A DNA stretch of 45,579 nucleotides from Gammaproteobacteria bacterium CG11_big_fil_rev_8_21_14_0_20_46_22 (GTDB lineage Bacteria > Pseudomonadota > Gammaproteobacteria > UBA12402), in NCBI GenBank assembly GCA_002796245.1, contig PCWT01000048.1, forward strand, positions 174,501-220,079, in the 5' to 3' direction. The notes beneath the pieces were generated by a model that was given only the letters and a program-made list of their open reading frames with translations, made no database searches and was not told the origin of the DNA. The position numbers and the translations under genes are program-made. Positions 37,067 to 45,528 of the stretch are shown in pieces. Numbering within the stretch: position 1 is the stretch's first letter; every line of letters starts with the position of its first letter.

Positions 37067-37425
37067 TGGAAGTGTTATTGGCTTGGGCAAGTGGTATTTT
37101 GGTTGCTATTAGCGTGTACCTTTTGCTCAATCGAAATCTCATTCGTGTATTGTTTGGCATCATTTTAATGAGCACCGCGATTAATATTATCATTTTTACC
37201 TTGGGTCGTCTCTCACGCAATCAGGCGGTCTTTGTTGAAAATCCTCACCTAAAGCCACTTGATTGGTATGCCAATGCCCTACCTCAAGCTTTAATATTAA
37301 CAGCCATTGTGATCGGTTTTGGCTTGGCCGCTTTTGTTTTGGTTTTGGTGACACGCAGTTGGCAAGATCTGGGTACGATGGACGCGGATAAATTGCGTGA
37401 AAGTGAGGTGGGGGATTGTGACTAA
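37066..37425 (+). CDS. mrpC: Na+/H+ antiporter subunit C (119 aa)
   Basis: This NuoK-like subunit has three membrane helices: about 4-22, 26-46 and 72-95. Typical motifs are YLLLNRNLIRVLFGIILMST, AINIIIFTLGR and DWYANALPQALILTAIVIGF. It starts with GTG at 37066 on the TAG of mrpB. It overlaps mrpD by 8 bp. Confidence 0.95.
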   Translation: MEVLLAWASGILVAISVYLLLNRNLIRVLFGIILMSTAINIIIFTLGRLSRNQAVFVENPHLKPLDWYANALPQALILTAIVIGFGLAAFVLVLVTRSWQDLGTMDADKLRESEVGDCD

Positions 37426-38896
37426 TATGTTGCTCGTACTTCCTACTTTAACGGCTATCATTTCCACGATTGTATTGTTGTTTTGTTGGTTTAAACCGGT
37501 TTATCAGCGAGTGTTTAACCTTATCGGCACACTCGTTTTCTTTATATTTTCTTTGCTTCTTTTTTTAAACGTTCGCCACCTTGGTTATTTAAGTCTGAAT
37601 ATTGGTGGTTGGAGTGCACCCTATGGCATTAGTTTATGTGCGGATAAGCTTGGTGCATTAATGCTTTTGCTTACGGCCATTGTGGGGTTGTTGATTGCTA
37701 TTTACAGTTTTTCTGATATCGACCAGGCTGATATCCATGCTGGCTTTTACCCTGCGTTCCAGGTTTTATTGGTGGGCTTGGCCGGTGTTTTTTTAACGGC
37801 CGATTTGTTTAATTTATACGTTTGGTTTGAGGTCATTCTCATCAGCTCATTTATTTTGCTGATTTTGCGCGGCGAGAAATTCCAACTTGAAGCCGGTATT
37901 AAATATGCGGTGTTGAACTTAGTGGCGACATTGTTTCTTTTAACCGCGATTGCTTTTTTGTATGCACAAACTGGCACGCTAAATATGGCTGACCTATCTG
38001 TTCGAATCGCGAGCAATATGCACCCGGGGTTTATTCGCGTGATATCCGTTTTTTTTGTGATTGCTTTTGGTATGAAGGCGGCAGTATTCCCTTTGTATTT
38101 TTGGTTGCCAGCTTCTTACCATACGGCGCGTCATGGTGTGACCGCCTTGTTTGCTGCTTTGTTAAGCAAGGTAGGTATTTACGCCTTGCTGCGTAGTTTT
38201 ACATTATTGTTTCCCTCCAGTTTTAGTTTGTCGCATGAGCTTCTCTTGATTCTAGGATTGTTGGGTTTGATTTTAGGCCTTATGGGTGCGATTGCGCAGA
38301 CACGTTACAGAAAAGTATTGGCTTTTTTGCTGCTTGCACATATTGGGTTTATCTTAATGGGCTTGAGCTTGATGAACCGTTGGGCTATCACTGGTAGTGT
38401 GTACTATATGATGCAACATATATTGCTTATCGCGATGCTCTTTATGATGGCGGGCTTGATTAAACGTTACCGACAAACAGGCATCAGTTTGTTTCGCACT
38501 CGACCAGGGTTGTCGGCACTGTTTTTTATTGCGGCTCTAGCGTTATCAGGTGTGCCGCCTTTTTCAGGATTTTGGCCAAAGCTGGCGCTGATCAATGGCG
38601 CGATCTCTGCAGGCTTTGCTTGGCTTTCTTTGGTTTTTTTAAGCAGTGGGCTTGTCACCTTGTATGTGATGTGCAGGCTTTGGAACAATGTATTTTTACG
38701 CGAAGTAAAGTACGTTGAAGCCTCTTCACTGATTAGCCCACAGGCTATGTGGGCCTCTGTGCTTATGTGTTTTACCCTGGTGCTAATCTTGTCGCTTGAT
38801 CCCGCACCTTTTTATCATTTTAGCGCGCAAATTGCAGGGCAACTCTTGCACCCGCAGGGGTATATCCACCAATTGTTGGGAGGGGCGAATGATTAA
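37418..38896 (+). CDS. mrpD: Na+/H+ antiporter subunit D (492 aa)
   Basis: This NuoN/NuoM-like proton-translocating subunit has about 14 membrane segments. Motifs include DLFNLYVWFEVILISSFILL (with the key Glu), KAAVFPLYFWLPASYHTARH, VTALFAALLSKVGIYALLR, and ALSGVPPFSGFWPKLALI near residue 365-390. GTG at 37418 has GAGG 9 bases upstream; an ATG at 37427 is the alternative. It overlaps mrpE by 8 bp. Confidence 0.95.
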   Translation: MTNMLLVLPTLTAIISTIVLLFCWFKPVYQRVFNLIGTLVFFIFSLLLFLNVRHLGYLSLNIGGWSAPYGISLCADKLGALMLLLTAIVGLLIAIYSFSDIDQADIHAGFYPAFQVLLVGLAGVFLTADLFNLYVWFEVILISSFILLILRGEKFQLEAGIKYAVLNLVATLFLLTAIAFLYAQTGTLNMADLSVRIASNMHPGFIRVISVFFVIAFGMKAAVFPLYFWLPASYHTARHGVTALFAALLSKVGIYALLRSFTLLFPSSFSLSHELLLILGLLGLILGLMGAIAQTRYRKVLAFLLLAHIGFILMGLSLMNRWAITGSVYYMMQHILLIAMLFMMAGLIKRYRQTGISLFRTRPGLSALFFIAALALSGVPPFSGFWPKLALINGAISAGFAWLSLVFLSSGLVTLYVMCRLWNNVFLREVKYVEASSLISPQAMWASVLMCFTLVLILSLDPAPFYHFSAQIAGQLLHPQGYIHQLLGGAND

Positions 38897-39215
38897 GCGT
38901 GCTGTATATGGCCTTTTTTTCTGTGTCTATGTTCTGTATGAGCTGATTATTTCAGCGTTCAAGGTGGCCAAGATTACTATAAGCCCTAAGTTGTCTATTC
39001 GCCCAGGCGTCATTGCGCTACCCATTCCTGGCGACACGGATCTTGAAATTACCCTATTGGCGAACTTGATTACCTTGACACCGGGCAGCTTAAGTTTAGA
39101 TGTTTCACCCGATAAGAAAGTGCTCTACATTCACAGCATTGATATTGATGATCCCGATACACTTCGCGATGCAATCAAACGCAAATTAGAACGGCGTATC
39201 AGGAGGCTTGTATGA
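38889..39215 (+). CDS. mrpE: Na+/H+ antiporter subunit E (108 aa)
   Basis: MrpE is shorter here than the usual 150-160 residues: it has one N-terminal hydrophobic region (about 5-23, VYGLFFCVYVLYELIISAFK) where many homologues have two or three. The conserved cytoplasmic part is complete: ITISPKLSIRPGVIALPIP, LEITLLANLITLTPGSLSLD, VLYIHSIDIDDPD. A strong GGGAGGGG is just upstream of the ATG. The stop overlaps mrpF (ATGA). Confidence 0.93.
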   Translation: MIKRAVYGLFFCVYVLYELIISAFKVAKITISPKLSIRPGVIALPIPGDTDLEITLLANLITLTPGSLSLDVSPDKKVLYIHSIDIDDPDTLRDAIKRKLERRIRRLV

Positions 39216-39496
39216 TAAGCGCATTTTTTATTCAAGCCTCTGTTTGCTTAATCTTGTTGGCATGTGCATTAACGCTATGGCGATTGATGACAGGGCCTAG
39301 CTTGCCAGATCGTGTGATGGCATTTGATTTGTTTTCTATCTTGCTTATGTGTTTAATCGCACTCTTTTGCTTTATTACTGCTAATGGTATTTATTTGGAT
39401 GTGATCTTGGTGCTGGCTTTGCTCGCTTTTGTCGGCACGCTTGCATTTTCTCAATTCATCGAATGGCAATTAAGTAAGGGCAGACATCATGATTAA
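39212..39496 (+). CDS. mrpF: Na+/H+ antiporter subunit F (94 aa)
   Basis: MrpF is a small subunit with three membrane helices: about 7-24, 38-57 and 62-82. The family motif LMTGPSLPDRVMAFDLFSIL is at about 26-45 and YLDVILVLALLAFVGTLAFS at about 60-79. It overlaps mrpE upstream and mrpG downstream by 4 and 8 bp. Confidence 0.93.
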   Translation: MISAFFIQASVCLILLACALTLWRLMTGPSLPDRVMAFDLFSILLMCLIALFCFITANGIYLDVILVLALLAFVGTLAFSQFIEWQLSKGRHHD

Positions 39497-39845
39497 TCTT
39501 GTCGCATCGATCATTATTTTTGTGGGTTCTTTATTTTGTTTATTAGCAGCAATAGGCGTGGCGCGCATGCCAGACATTTTATTGCGCATGCATGCCAGTA
39601 CAAAAGCGGGCACGTTGGGAGTGAGTCTTGTGTTGTTAGGTACGGCTTTATCACTAAAAAGCGTGGGAATATGGTTAGAAATTGTAGTTACGATCATTTT
39701 TTTGTTTATTACGGGACCGATTGCAGCGCATGTTTTAGCGCGGGCAGCCTACATTATCCAGGTGCCGTTGAGCCCATTGACCCAGATTGATGAAATGCGT
39801 GAGCACTACACCGCTAAAAAACCTCCTTTAGAAGACGAACAATAA
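39489..39845 (+). CDS. mrpG: Na+/H+ antiporter subunit G (118 aa)
   Basis: MrpG has three membrane helices, with the typical core GVARMPDILLRMHASTKAGT at about 24-43, LGVSLVLLGTALSL next and a third helix before AAHVLARAAYI. It closes the operon. All seven subunits (A to G) are present in the canonical order, so a functional group 1 Mrp antiporter is expected, for Na+ and pH homeostasis. Confidence 0.94.
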   Translation: MINLVASIIIFVGSLFCLLAAIGVARMPDILLRMHASTKAGTLGVSLVLLGTALSLKSVGIWLEIVVTIIFLFITGPIAAHVLARAAYIIQVPLSPLTQIDEMREHYTAKKPPLEDEQ

Positions 39846-39908
39846 GCCATACTACTTAGCCCCTAAAAAAAGACAGCCGAATTTTTCAGGTAAATTTCCT
39901 TTTATAGT

Positions 39909-39925
39909 CTATAGTTTAGCTATAG
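39909..39925. repeat. CTATAG doublet forming a small hairpin
   Basis: The self-complementary hexamer CTATAG occurs at 39909-39914 and 39920-39925 with five bases between. It is both a direct and an inverted repeat, 27 bases before the next ATG. It could be an operator overlapping the promoter, whose -10 may be TATAGT at 39903-39908. Confidence 0.5.
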
Positions 39926-39951
39926 CAGCAATAACGAATAAGGATATGCTC

Positions 39952-41280
39952 ATGAAAGCCACGCTGGTGAAAAAATATTGGAAAGATGTGCGTGAAGAGA
40001 TGCAAGCTCTGGCGCCTGAGTTTAGCAATATTGTTGATGCATTAAATCCAGGTGATGACTTGTGCTTCTATGAGGGTGTTTACCCCTACGGTGCTGAGGT
40101 TGTGAAGCAAGGCGTTTTGCAAGTGGCTAACCCGAAGGGTGATATTGTTCCCTATAACCACCCCACTATAGAGACTCATCTCTCAGAAGACTTGAGTTAC
40201 AACTTGGGCTCAAACCCCTGTCTGTGTGTGCTCGAGAGTTGTTTAGAAGCCTACACCTATTTTGATGATCGCGTGATTCCTGCGTGTGATTATCTTCGCC
40301 CCGGTTCTTTTTCAGGTATTTGGCAGGTGTTGGGGCCGCAAGTCTCGCAGTACCCTGAGTTTTTGTGGAATCTTTCTTCGGGTTCGCGTTCTATTTTTAT
40401 GTTGCCGAAAGTCTCTGAGGCGAATGCGAATAATAAACTCAAGCGGGCATTTTCACTGACGACCAATAAGCCTCGTAGCATGTTAGATCATTGGTATCTT
40501 TTTCGAGAAATGGCCTCGCACCCGGACTTTCCAAAACCTTGGCGTTCGCGAGTGTTATTTTTTTCCGGGGAATGGTTTAAGCAGCTTGAAGACCCTGCTT
40601 GGCATGAGTTTCAGCGCTATATTCTCAAAAAAGCATGGTTTAGTAGTGAGTTTTGGCGAAACCAGTTTGTTTGGAATATCGTGTTTTCTTCTGTTCAAAA
40701 AAACCGACAAATTAAATCCAGCGCCCATATTATTAATACAGTGCAACACCTCATTATTATGGCCGCAGGTTTTATGCCAGGTTTTGCACCTGCCCTGGAT
40801 GATTCGGCAGCGCCGGTGTCCAGTTTGCAGCAGGTCTACCTGGATATTTATAATCTAAGAAACTATGCGCCAATTTTAATGCAGCCGCATTGTTTATCCT
40901 TTGAGGATAATGCTCGACCGGTTTATTACTCTTTGCATTACCCCACTGCGGGCACATTCTCACCAAAAAGTAGCGGGCACAGCAGTACCATTTCCGATCT
41001 TTATGAAGTGAAGATGATTATGGATAAGTATTTGATGGAAATGCGCTCAGGAAATATTCATTTAAGCGATACGCTGATTGCTAAAACAGCCGAGGCGGCG
41101 GCTTTCAGCTTCTTTCATAGTGATACGGAGATGTATCACGATGTGAAGCCCAGTGAGGATATTCCAAAAGAAGACCCTAGTTTTAAACAAGCTACGCCTA
41201 AAAATACCATTAGCGATGAGTTTCCAAATAACAGTAGTTTTGTGCGCGGTTGCATTCGTGTGGATCATTATTCTAAGTAA
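39952..41280 (+). CDS. Unrecognised cytosolic protein (442 aa)
   Basis: I recognise no family. AAGGA at 39940-39944 is 7 bases before the ATG at 39952, so this start is preferred to 39946. The protein is aromatic-rich (many Trp, Phe, Tyr) with no signal peptide and no clear membrane helix. Features include FYEGVYPYGAEVVKQG, LSSGSRSIFMLPK, PKPWRSRVLFFSGEWFKQLE and a less ordered Glu/Asp/Pro-rich segment at about 398-425. The order of charged and aromatic blocks suggests a compact globular enzyme or binding protein. It has its own upstream region with a small hairpin and is convergent with another unrecognised gene, 7 bp away. Confidence 0.75.
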   Translation: MKATLVKKYWKDVREEMQALAPEFSNIVDALNPGDDLCFYEGVYPYGAEVVKQGVLQVANPKGDIVPYNHPTIETHLSEDLSYNLGSNPCLCVLESCLEAYTYFDDRVIPACDYLRPGSFSGIWQVLGPQVSQYPEFLWNLSSGSRSIFMLPKVSEANANNKLKRAFSLTTNKPRSMLDHWYLFREMASHPDFPKPWRSRVLFFSGEWFKQLEDPAWHEFQRYILKKAWFSSEFWRNQFVWNIVFSSVQKNRQIKSSAHIINTVQHLIIMAAGFMPGFAPALDDSAAPVSSLQQVYLDIYNLRNYAPILMQPHCLSFEDNARPVYYSLHYPTAGTFSPKSSGHSSTISDLYEVKMIMDKYLMEMRSGNIHLSDTLIAKTAEAAAFSFFHSDTEMYHDVKPSEDIPKEDPSFKQATPKNTISDEFPNNSSFVRGCIRVDHYSK

Positions 41281-41287
41281 CGCTGTT

Positions 41288-42178
41288 TTAGCGATCTGAT
41301 GCTGTGCGCTTGCCGAGTATACTGGGCTCATCATCATTAAAGTTGCTCTCGCCTAGTCCCGCGGTAAGTGCAGCTTGTGCTTCGGGTGAAAGGCTTGTGC
41401 GAAAAAAGCAGGGGTAATCGTATGCGGCTTTAAAGCGCTTAATCGCATCCGGTTTGTATTTCTCCCAGGGCTTTTGTGAAAGGCGTCGGGCTTCCATTTC
41501 TCGGTTATTAACCGAGAGCATCGCGTCGGATTCGTCATAATTTGCTGCGAAAAACCAGTCGAGTAATTCATCCCATGTGTGAAACACTAAGGCCTGTGGA
41601 GCCGGATCGTTTTGGAATAATTCATCGATCAAAGAGGAGTAGTCCATATAGGCGGTTGATCGCACTGGAATAGTGTATGTACCATGCTGATTAATTTTTT
41701 TCTCGAAAGCTGCTCGCCCATTTCTTACGGCTGGAAGCAGCAAAAGGCAGAGTTTGCCCGCAAAGTTATTGTGACCAGATTCTCCGAGAAAAAGATTTTT
41801 GTAATCGGTGATTTTTTTTCTAAGGCTTTCTGCAACGAAATAAGCTGTATAGGCAGCTTCTTCACTTTCGGGTGTTTTAAACTTCATATATAAAAATTTA
41901 AAATCTGGTTTTCGTGGTGGTTTATTAACAAATTCTTTCCGAACCTCTTGTTTCAATACTTCCACGCTGAGCCGATGACACACTTCTGTTTTGATTCCTT
42001 TGTTGCTGAGAAAGGGTTGTCTTTGATTGATCTCACGTGCAAGGTTGGGAGGGATGCTGGGGCGACCAAGGAATTTAACATCTTTAACAATGCTATTTTC
42101 TATTGTGATAGTGATGGTGTTTTTATTTCCGTAGCCTTCTAGGCACTTATCTGTATTGGTAAAGGTGTAGTCTGTCAT
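41288..42178 (-). CDS. Unrecognised hydrophilic protein (296 aa)
   Basis: I recognise no family. The protein starts MTDYTFTNTDKCLEGYGNKN, with a short segment rich in Ile and Thr (NTITITIENSIVKDVKFLG) and a basic stretch (VRKEFVNKPPRKPDFKFLYM). It has no signal peptide or membrane helix and ends in GKRTASDR. It lies 4 bp after the MFS transporter gene on the same strand, so the two are probably co-transcribed. It could be a lineage-specific cytosolic protein or a translocated effector; there is no direct sequence evidence for either. Confidence 0.72.
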   Translation of the reverse strand: MTDYTFTNTDKCLEGYGNKNTITITIENSIVKDVKFLGRPSIPPNLAREINQRQPFLSNKGIKTEVCHRLSVEVLKQEVRKEFVNKPPRKPDFKFLYMKFKTPESEEAAYTAYFVAESLRKKITDYKNLFLGESGHNNFAGKLCLLLLPAVRNGRAAFEKKINQHGTYTIPVRSTAYMDYSSLIDELFQNDPAPQALVFHTWDELLDWFFAANYDESDAMLSVNNREMEARRLSQKPWEKYKPDAIKRFKAAYDYPCFFRTSLSPEAQAALTAGLGESNFNDDEPSILGKRTASDR

Positions 42179-42182
42179 GTGG

Positions 42183-43361
42183 TTACGCCGCCTCTTCTTT
42201 TCGTTTATTTAGCCCAAGTTGGATTAGAAGGGTTAATATTAAAAGAATCACGCCAAAGCCTATCGAAATCAGCACCAGATTATCAATGCCAGTGAGTTGG
42301 CCTTGTGCGTTGCGACTCAAGAAGATACCGGAAACGGTGGCGGCTGTGGCCGCTGTAAAATTTCGCACGGCGTTTTGTGCGCTCATAAAGGCCGGTTTTT
42401 CTTCGTGTTGTGGAATTAGGCTTGTCTGTACTGAGACAATCGTTCGTCTCGCACTGGCAAAAAACATAAAGCCACACATAAACACCAGCACAGGTATGCT
42501 TTCGTAAAAAATGCCAAGCATTAAAAAGATAAATACCATCACAGAGATAAACAACATTAAGCGTGGTATGGAATAGCGATCGGCGCCTAAGCCGGCTAGG
42601 TAGGTGCCAACGATGGCCAGGCTGCCTGATAAAAAATAAAGTAATGACAGCTCGGTCAAGCTGATCCCGCGATTAAGCACGTAATAGTTCGCAAGGTTGG
42701 GCACTAGAAAAAAATTGGTGCCCATCGATAGGCCAACGGCGGCAAAACCAAGCCAGTTGATGTTTTTTTTCAGTAAGTCTTTAACGCGGCTATGTTGAAT
42801 TTGAGTATTGAGTTTTGGAATCGCGAGCTGGCTCACGATGATTGAGAGCAAAGCAATCATTGCGCAGACGGTGAAAAACACAGCGCGCCAGCCAATCAGT
42901 GAGGCTGAGTAAATGGATATCGGTGTGCCTAGACACATTACCAGCGTAATGGATGACATCATAAACCCCATCGCTTTTCCGCGGCGTTCCGGCGGCACGC
43001 TTTCGGTGACGAGCGTGCCAGCCATGGATGCCATGCCGCCGCCAAAGAGTCCTGCGATGATGCGTGCAATCACTAGGCTATCGGCATCCCAAGCCAGCCC
43101 TGTTAAAGCGGTGCTGATGGCGAGCCCGAGCAGTGTCAGAATCAGTAATTTTTTTCGAGAGACACGGGTGAGCAAGCGTGCAAATAGCAGGCTACTGCAG
43201 CCGGCGGCATACATATAAATGCCGGCAACGGTGCCAATGAGTGAGACGTGCACGTGTAATGTTTCAATAAAGTAAGGCGACAGTGGAATGACAATCGCAA
43301 AATCGAGGATATGAATAAACATCATCCAAAAGGCAAGCCTGACGATATGTTTTTCAGTCAT
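42183..43361 (-). CDS. Major facilitator superfamily transporter, DHA1-like (392 aa)
   Basis: Twelve membrane segments are visible in two halves of six, with a cytoplasmic loop at about 183-205. The DHA1-type features are the N-terminal DFAIVIPLSPYFIETL, the loop after helix 2 (ARLLTRVSRKKLLILTLLGL), helix 4 ARIIAGLFGGGMASMAGTLV and the loop PPERRGKAMGFMMSS. It resembles proton-driven sugar or drug efflux pumps of the AraJ/PbuE kind; the substrate is unknown. The ATG has a weak upstream GAGAAA. It lies 43 bp downstream of tdk and 4 bp upstream of the unrecognised gene at 41288-42178. Confidence 0.9.
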   Translation of the reverse strand: MTEKHIVRLAFWMMFIHILDFAIVIPLSPYFIETLHVHVSLIGTVAGIYMYAAGCSSLLFARLLTRVSRKKLLILTLLGLAISTALTGLAWDADSLVIARIIAGLFGGGMASMAGTLVTESVPPERRGKAMGFMMSSITLVMCLGTPISIYSASLIGWRAVFFTVCAMIALLSIIVSQLAIPKLNTQIQHSRVKDLLKKNINWLGFAAVGLSMGTNFFLVPNLANYYVLNRGISLTELSLLYFLSGSLAIVGTYLAGLGADRYSIPRLMLFISVMVFIFLMLGIFYESIPVLVFMCGFMFFASARRTIVSVQTSLIPQHEEKPAFMSAQNAVRNFTAATAATVSGIFLSRNAQGQLTGIDNLVLISIGFGVILLILTLLIQLGLNKRKEEAA

Positions 43362-43404
43362 GTGTATTTCTCGTTTTTTTTAGTTCGTCGTTGCCGGGAC
43401 AGGA

Positions 43405-44034
43405 TTAAGCCTCGGCGTGTGCTTGGTGCTCTAGTGCATCTGTATTGAGCCGCGGGCCGGCATCACCTTGTATGTAATGCAAACGGCAGGTTGACACATA
43501 GCGATCATTGCCGCCAATTTCAATCGTCTCGCCTGTCGTCACTTTTTGGCCGGATTCATCCACGCGCATATTCATCGTCGCTTTTCGGCCGCAGTGGCAG
43601 ATTGTTTTAATTTCCGCGATCTCTTCGGCGAGTGCCAGTAAATATTTGCTGCCCTCAAACGGCTCGCCGGTAAAATCCGTGCGCAAACCATAGGCGAGCA
43701 CCGGACGTTTGCATTCTAAGGTGACCATGGCGAGTTGTTCAACTTGCGCTTTAGACAAAAATTGCGCCTCATCGATCATCAAGCAAGTGACTCTCGGGTT
43801 ATTAGCCACCGCCTCTTTAGCATGGGTTAAAAAATTAAAATCCGCACCGTAGCTGACGGCATCAGCGGCCAGGCCTATGCGTGAATGGATATGTCCTTGC
43901 TTGAAGCGGTCGTCAAAGCTTGGCGTGTATAAGAGGGTTTCCATACCGCGCTCATTGTAGTTGTAAGAGGCTTGCAGCAAGGTGGTGCTTTTGCCGGCGT
44001 TCATCGCAGAGTAGTAGAAGTAAAGCTTGGCCAT
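43405..44034 (-). CDS. tdk: Thymidine kinase, type II (209 aa)
   Basis: The enzyme phosphorylates thymidine in the salvage pathway. The P-loop [13 protein letters not shown] is near the N-terminus, the Walker B-like [12 protein letters not shown] is at about 84-95, and [20 protein letters not shown] and the zinc-lasso Cys residues (ICHCGRKA and STCRLHY) complete the type II pattern. The catalytic Glu is in IDEAQF. AGGAT lies about 8 bases before the ATG. Confidence 0.96.
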   Translation of the reverse strand: MAKLYFYYSAMNAGKSTTLLQASYNYNERGMETLLYTPSFDDRFKQGHIHSRIGLAADAVSYGADFNFLTHAKEAVANNPRVTCLMIDEAQFLSKAQVEQLAMVTLECKRPVLAYGLRTDFTGEPFEGSKYLLALAEEIAEIKTICHCGRKATMNMRVDESGQKVTTGETIEIGGNDRYVSTCRLHYIQGDAGPRLNTDALEHQAHAEA

Positions 44035-44066
44035 GCGAGTATCCTATTGAGGCTTTGGAAAGTCTA

Positions 44067-45383
44067 TCATACGGGTAGCCATTCACTAAGGTATAAAGGC
44101 AATTTTTGTGTGCTCTGTGGCTCTATGTTCAATGGGTTGCCGCTTAATATGATGCTGTTTGACGGGCTATAAAGCGCCAGAAATTTCTCTAGGCTTTTGG
44201 CCTTGGTGACGTGACCCGCTTTGACTTCGATTGGGGTGATACTGTCGCTTAGTAGCGTGATGAATTCGATTTCAGCGCGATCTTGTTGCCAACAAAATAG
44301 TTTGTGACTGTTTTTGTTAAGCATTTGCGCGACGAAGTTTTCGGCAATATACCCTTTATATGAGCCGAAATCGTAATCTAAAATGCTTTTAGCGGGGGTG
44401 TCATTCATTGCATTGAGTATACCCACATCAAAACCATACAGTTTGAATAGGTTTTCTTTGGCTTGTGCGTTTAGTGGCATTTCAATGTGTCGAATGATCG
44501 GCGTTTGTAAGACTAGCCCTGCTTTCTTTAGCCAGTCGATCGCGCCGTGTAAGCGTTCGGCATGTTGTATACCGGGTATGACATCTTTAAATTGAAAGCG
44601 CGGGGCTTGTGAGTTGTGTGTTCGAGCCAGCTGCCGAGGGATGGATTCAAAAACACGCTGAATATGCAGAGCATTTTGCGCGCCGGCGTGTTTGGCGATA
44701 TCGGCGTAATAACTTTTGATCAGTGTGTCTTGCTTGTTGCGTGCCTGCTCAAACGCGTTAAAAAGAGAATGCCGGTTGTCAACGAAGCATTGCACAACTT
44801 CGGGTAGGCCGCCCGTAATAAGGTACCACTTAAAGCGTTCCCATAGTTTTTCGTGTGCGGTGATAGGCAATGTGTGGTTCATTTTTGCAAGCTCGCAAGC
44901 GTTTAGCAGTTGATCTTCTTCTAGTGCTAATAAAAACTCAGCAAAACTCATGGGGTGCAGATGCAGTAAAGAGACCTTGCCCACGGGGAACGATCCGGGT
45001 GTGAGTGAAAGGCCAAGTAAAGAGCCGGCGCAAGCGAGAGCGAGCTCGGGCATTTGTTCCGAGAAATATTTTAGTGAGGTAATGGCTTTGGGGCAGGCTT
45101 GGATTTCGTCAAAAATGAGTAGATCCTTTTGCCGGTCAATCGGGGTTTCTAGGGTGAACTCAAGCTCGGTGATGATGCGCTCGGGGCTCAAATCGGCCTC
45201 GAAAATACCCTCTAGTCCTGGATTTTCTTCAAAATTAAGGTAGTGGCTCCGCTTAAAACGATTGTGTCCAAACTCGTTCAGTAGGTAGGTCTTGCCGCAT
45301 TGGCGAACCCCCATAATAATCAATGGCTTGCGTGATCTCTCGGCCTTCCATTGTTCTAACTGCGATAAAAAATGGCGTTTCAT
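44067..45383 (-). CDS. AAA ATPase with C-terminal DUF4143 domain (438 aa)
   Basis: The N-terminal AAA_14-type ATPase has Walker A GVRQCGKTYLL at 25-35, Walker B DLLIFDEIQACPKAITSLKY and sensor CAGSLLG. The C-terminal DUF4143 part has a PD-(D/E)XK-like motif (AEIEFITLL...PIEVKAG). Such proteins are common, highly mobile across bacteria and archaea, and functionally unknown; involvement in DNA transactions or defence has been suggested. The ATG at 45383 lacks a Shine-Dalgarno sequence, and a TTG at 45422 would extend the protein into the repeat array. The unusual 32-bp repeats lie directly upstream. Confidence 0.9.
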   Translation of the reverse strand: MKRHFLSQLEQWKAERSRKPLIIMGVRQCGKTYLLNEFGHNRFKRSHYLNFEENPGLEGIFEADLSPERIITELEFTLETPIDRQKDLLIFDEIQACPKAITSLKYFSEQMPELALACAGSLLGLSLTPGSFPVGKVSLLHLHPMSFAEFLLALEEDQLLNACELAKMNHTLPITAHEKLWERFKWYLITGGLPEVVQCFVDNRHSLFNAFEQARNKQDTLIKSYYADIAKHAGAQNALHIQRVFESIPRQLARTHNSQAPRFQFKDVIPGIQHAERLHGAIDWLKKAGLVLQTPIIRHIEMPLNAQAKENLFKLYGFDVGILNAMNDTPAKSILDYDFGSYKGYIAENFVAQMLNKNSHKLFCWQQDRAEIEFITLLSDSITPIEVKAGHVTKAKSLEKFLALYSPSNSIILSGNPLNIEPQSTQKLPLYLSEWLPV

Positions 45384-45402
45384 GAGTGTATTTTTACCCG
45401 GC

Positions 45403-45483
45403 TTGTCATTTTTTACAAGCAAAAACTGACAAACCTATCACTTTTTACAAGCTGAAAATGACAAATCTGTCACTTTTTACAAG
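45403..45483 (-). repeat. 32-bp iterated motif upstream of the DUF4143 ATPase
   Basis: The core TGTCAC/T-TTTTTACAAG (plus strand) occurs at 45404-45419, 45436-45451 and 45468-45483, exactly 32 bp apart. Between the cores lies (A/G)AAAA(C/T)TGACAAA at 45422-45433 and 45454-45465. This is partly complementary to the core, so each unit is an imperfect palindrome around TGACA...TGTCA. On the minus strand TTGTAA (45418-45413) could be a -35 with TAAAAA (45396-45391) at 16 bases. An operator array for autoregulation, or a recognition site for the ATPase, are the main possibilities. Confidence 0.85.
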
Positions 45484-45528
45484 TTGAGCCGCTTGCCTCG
45501 ACCAGGGTGCGATTAAAAGTGTAGGTTT

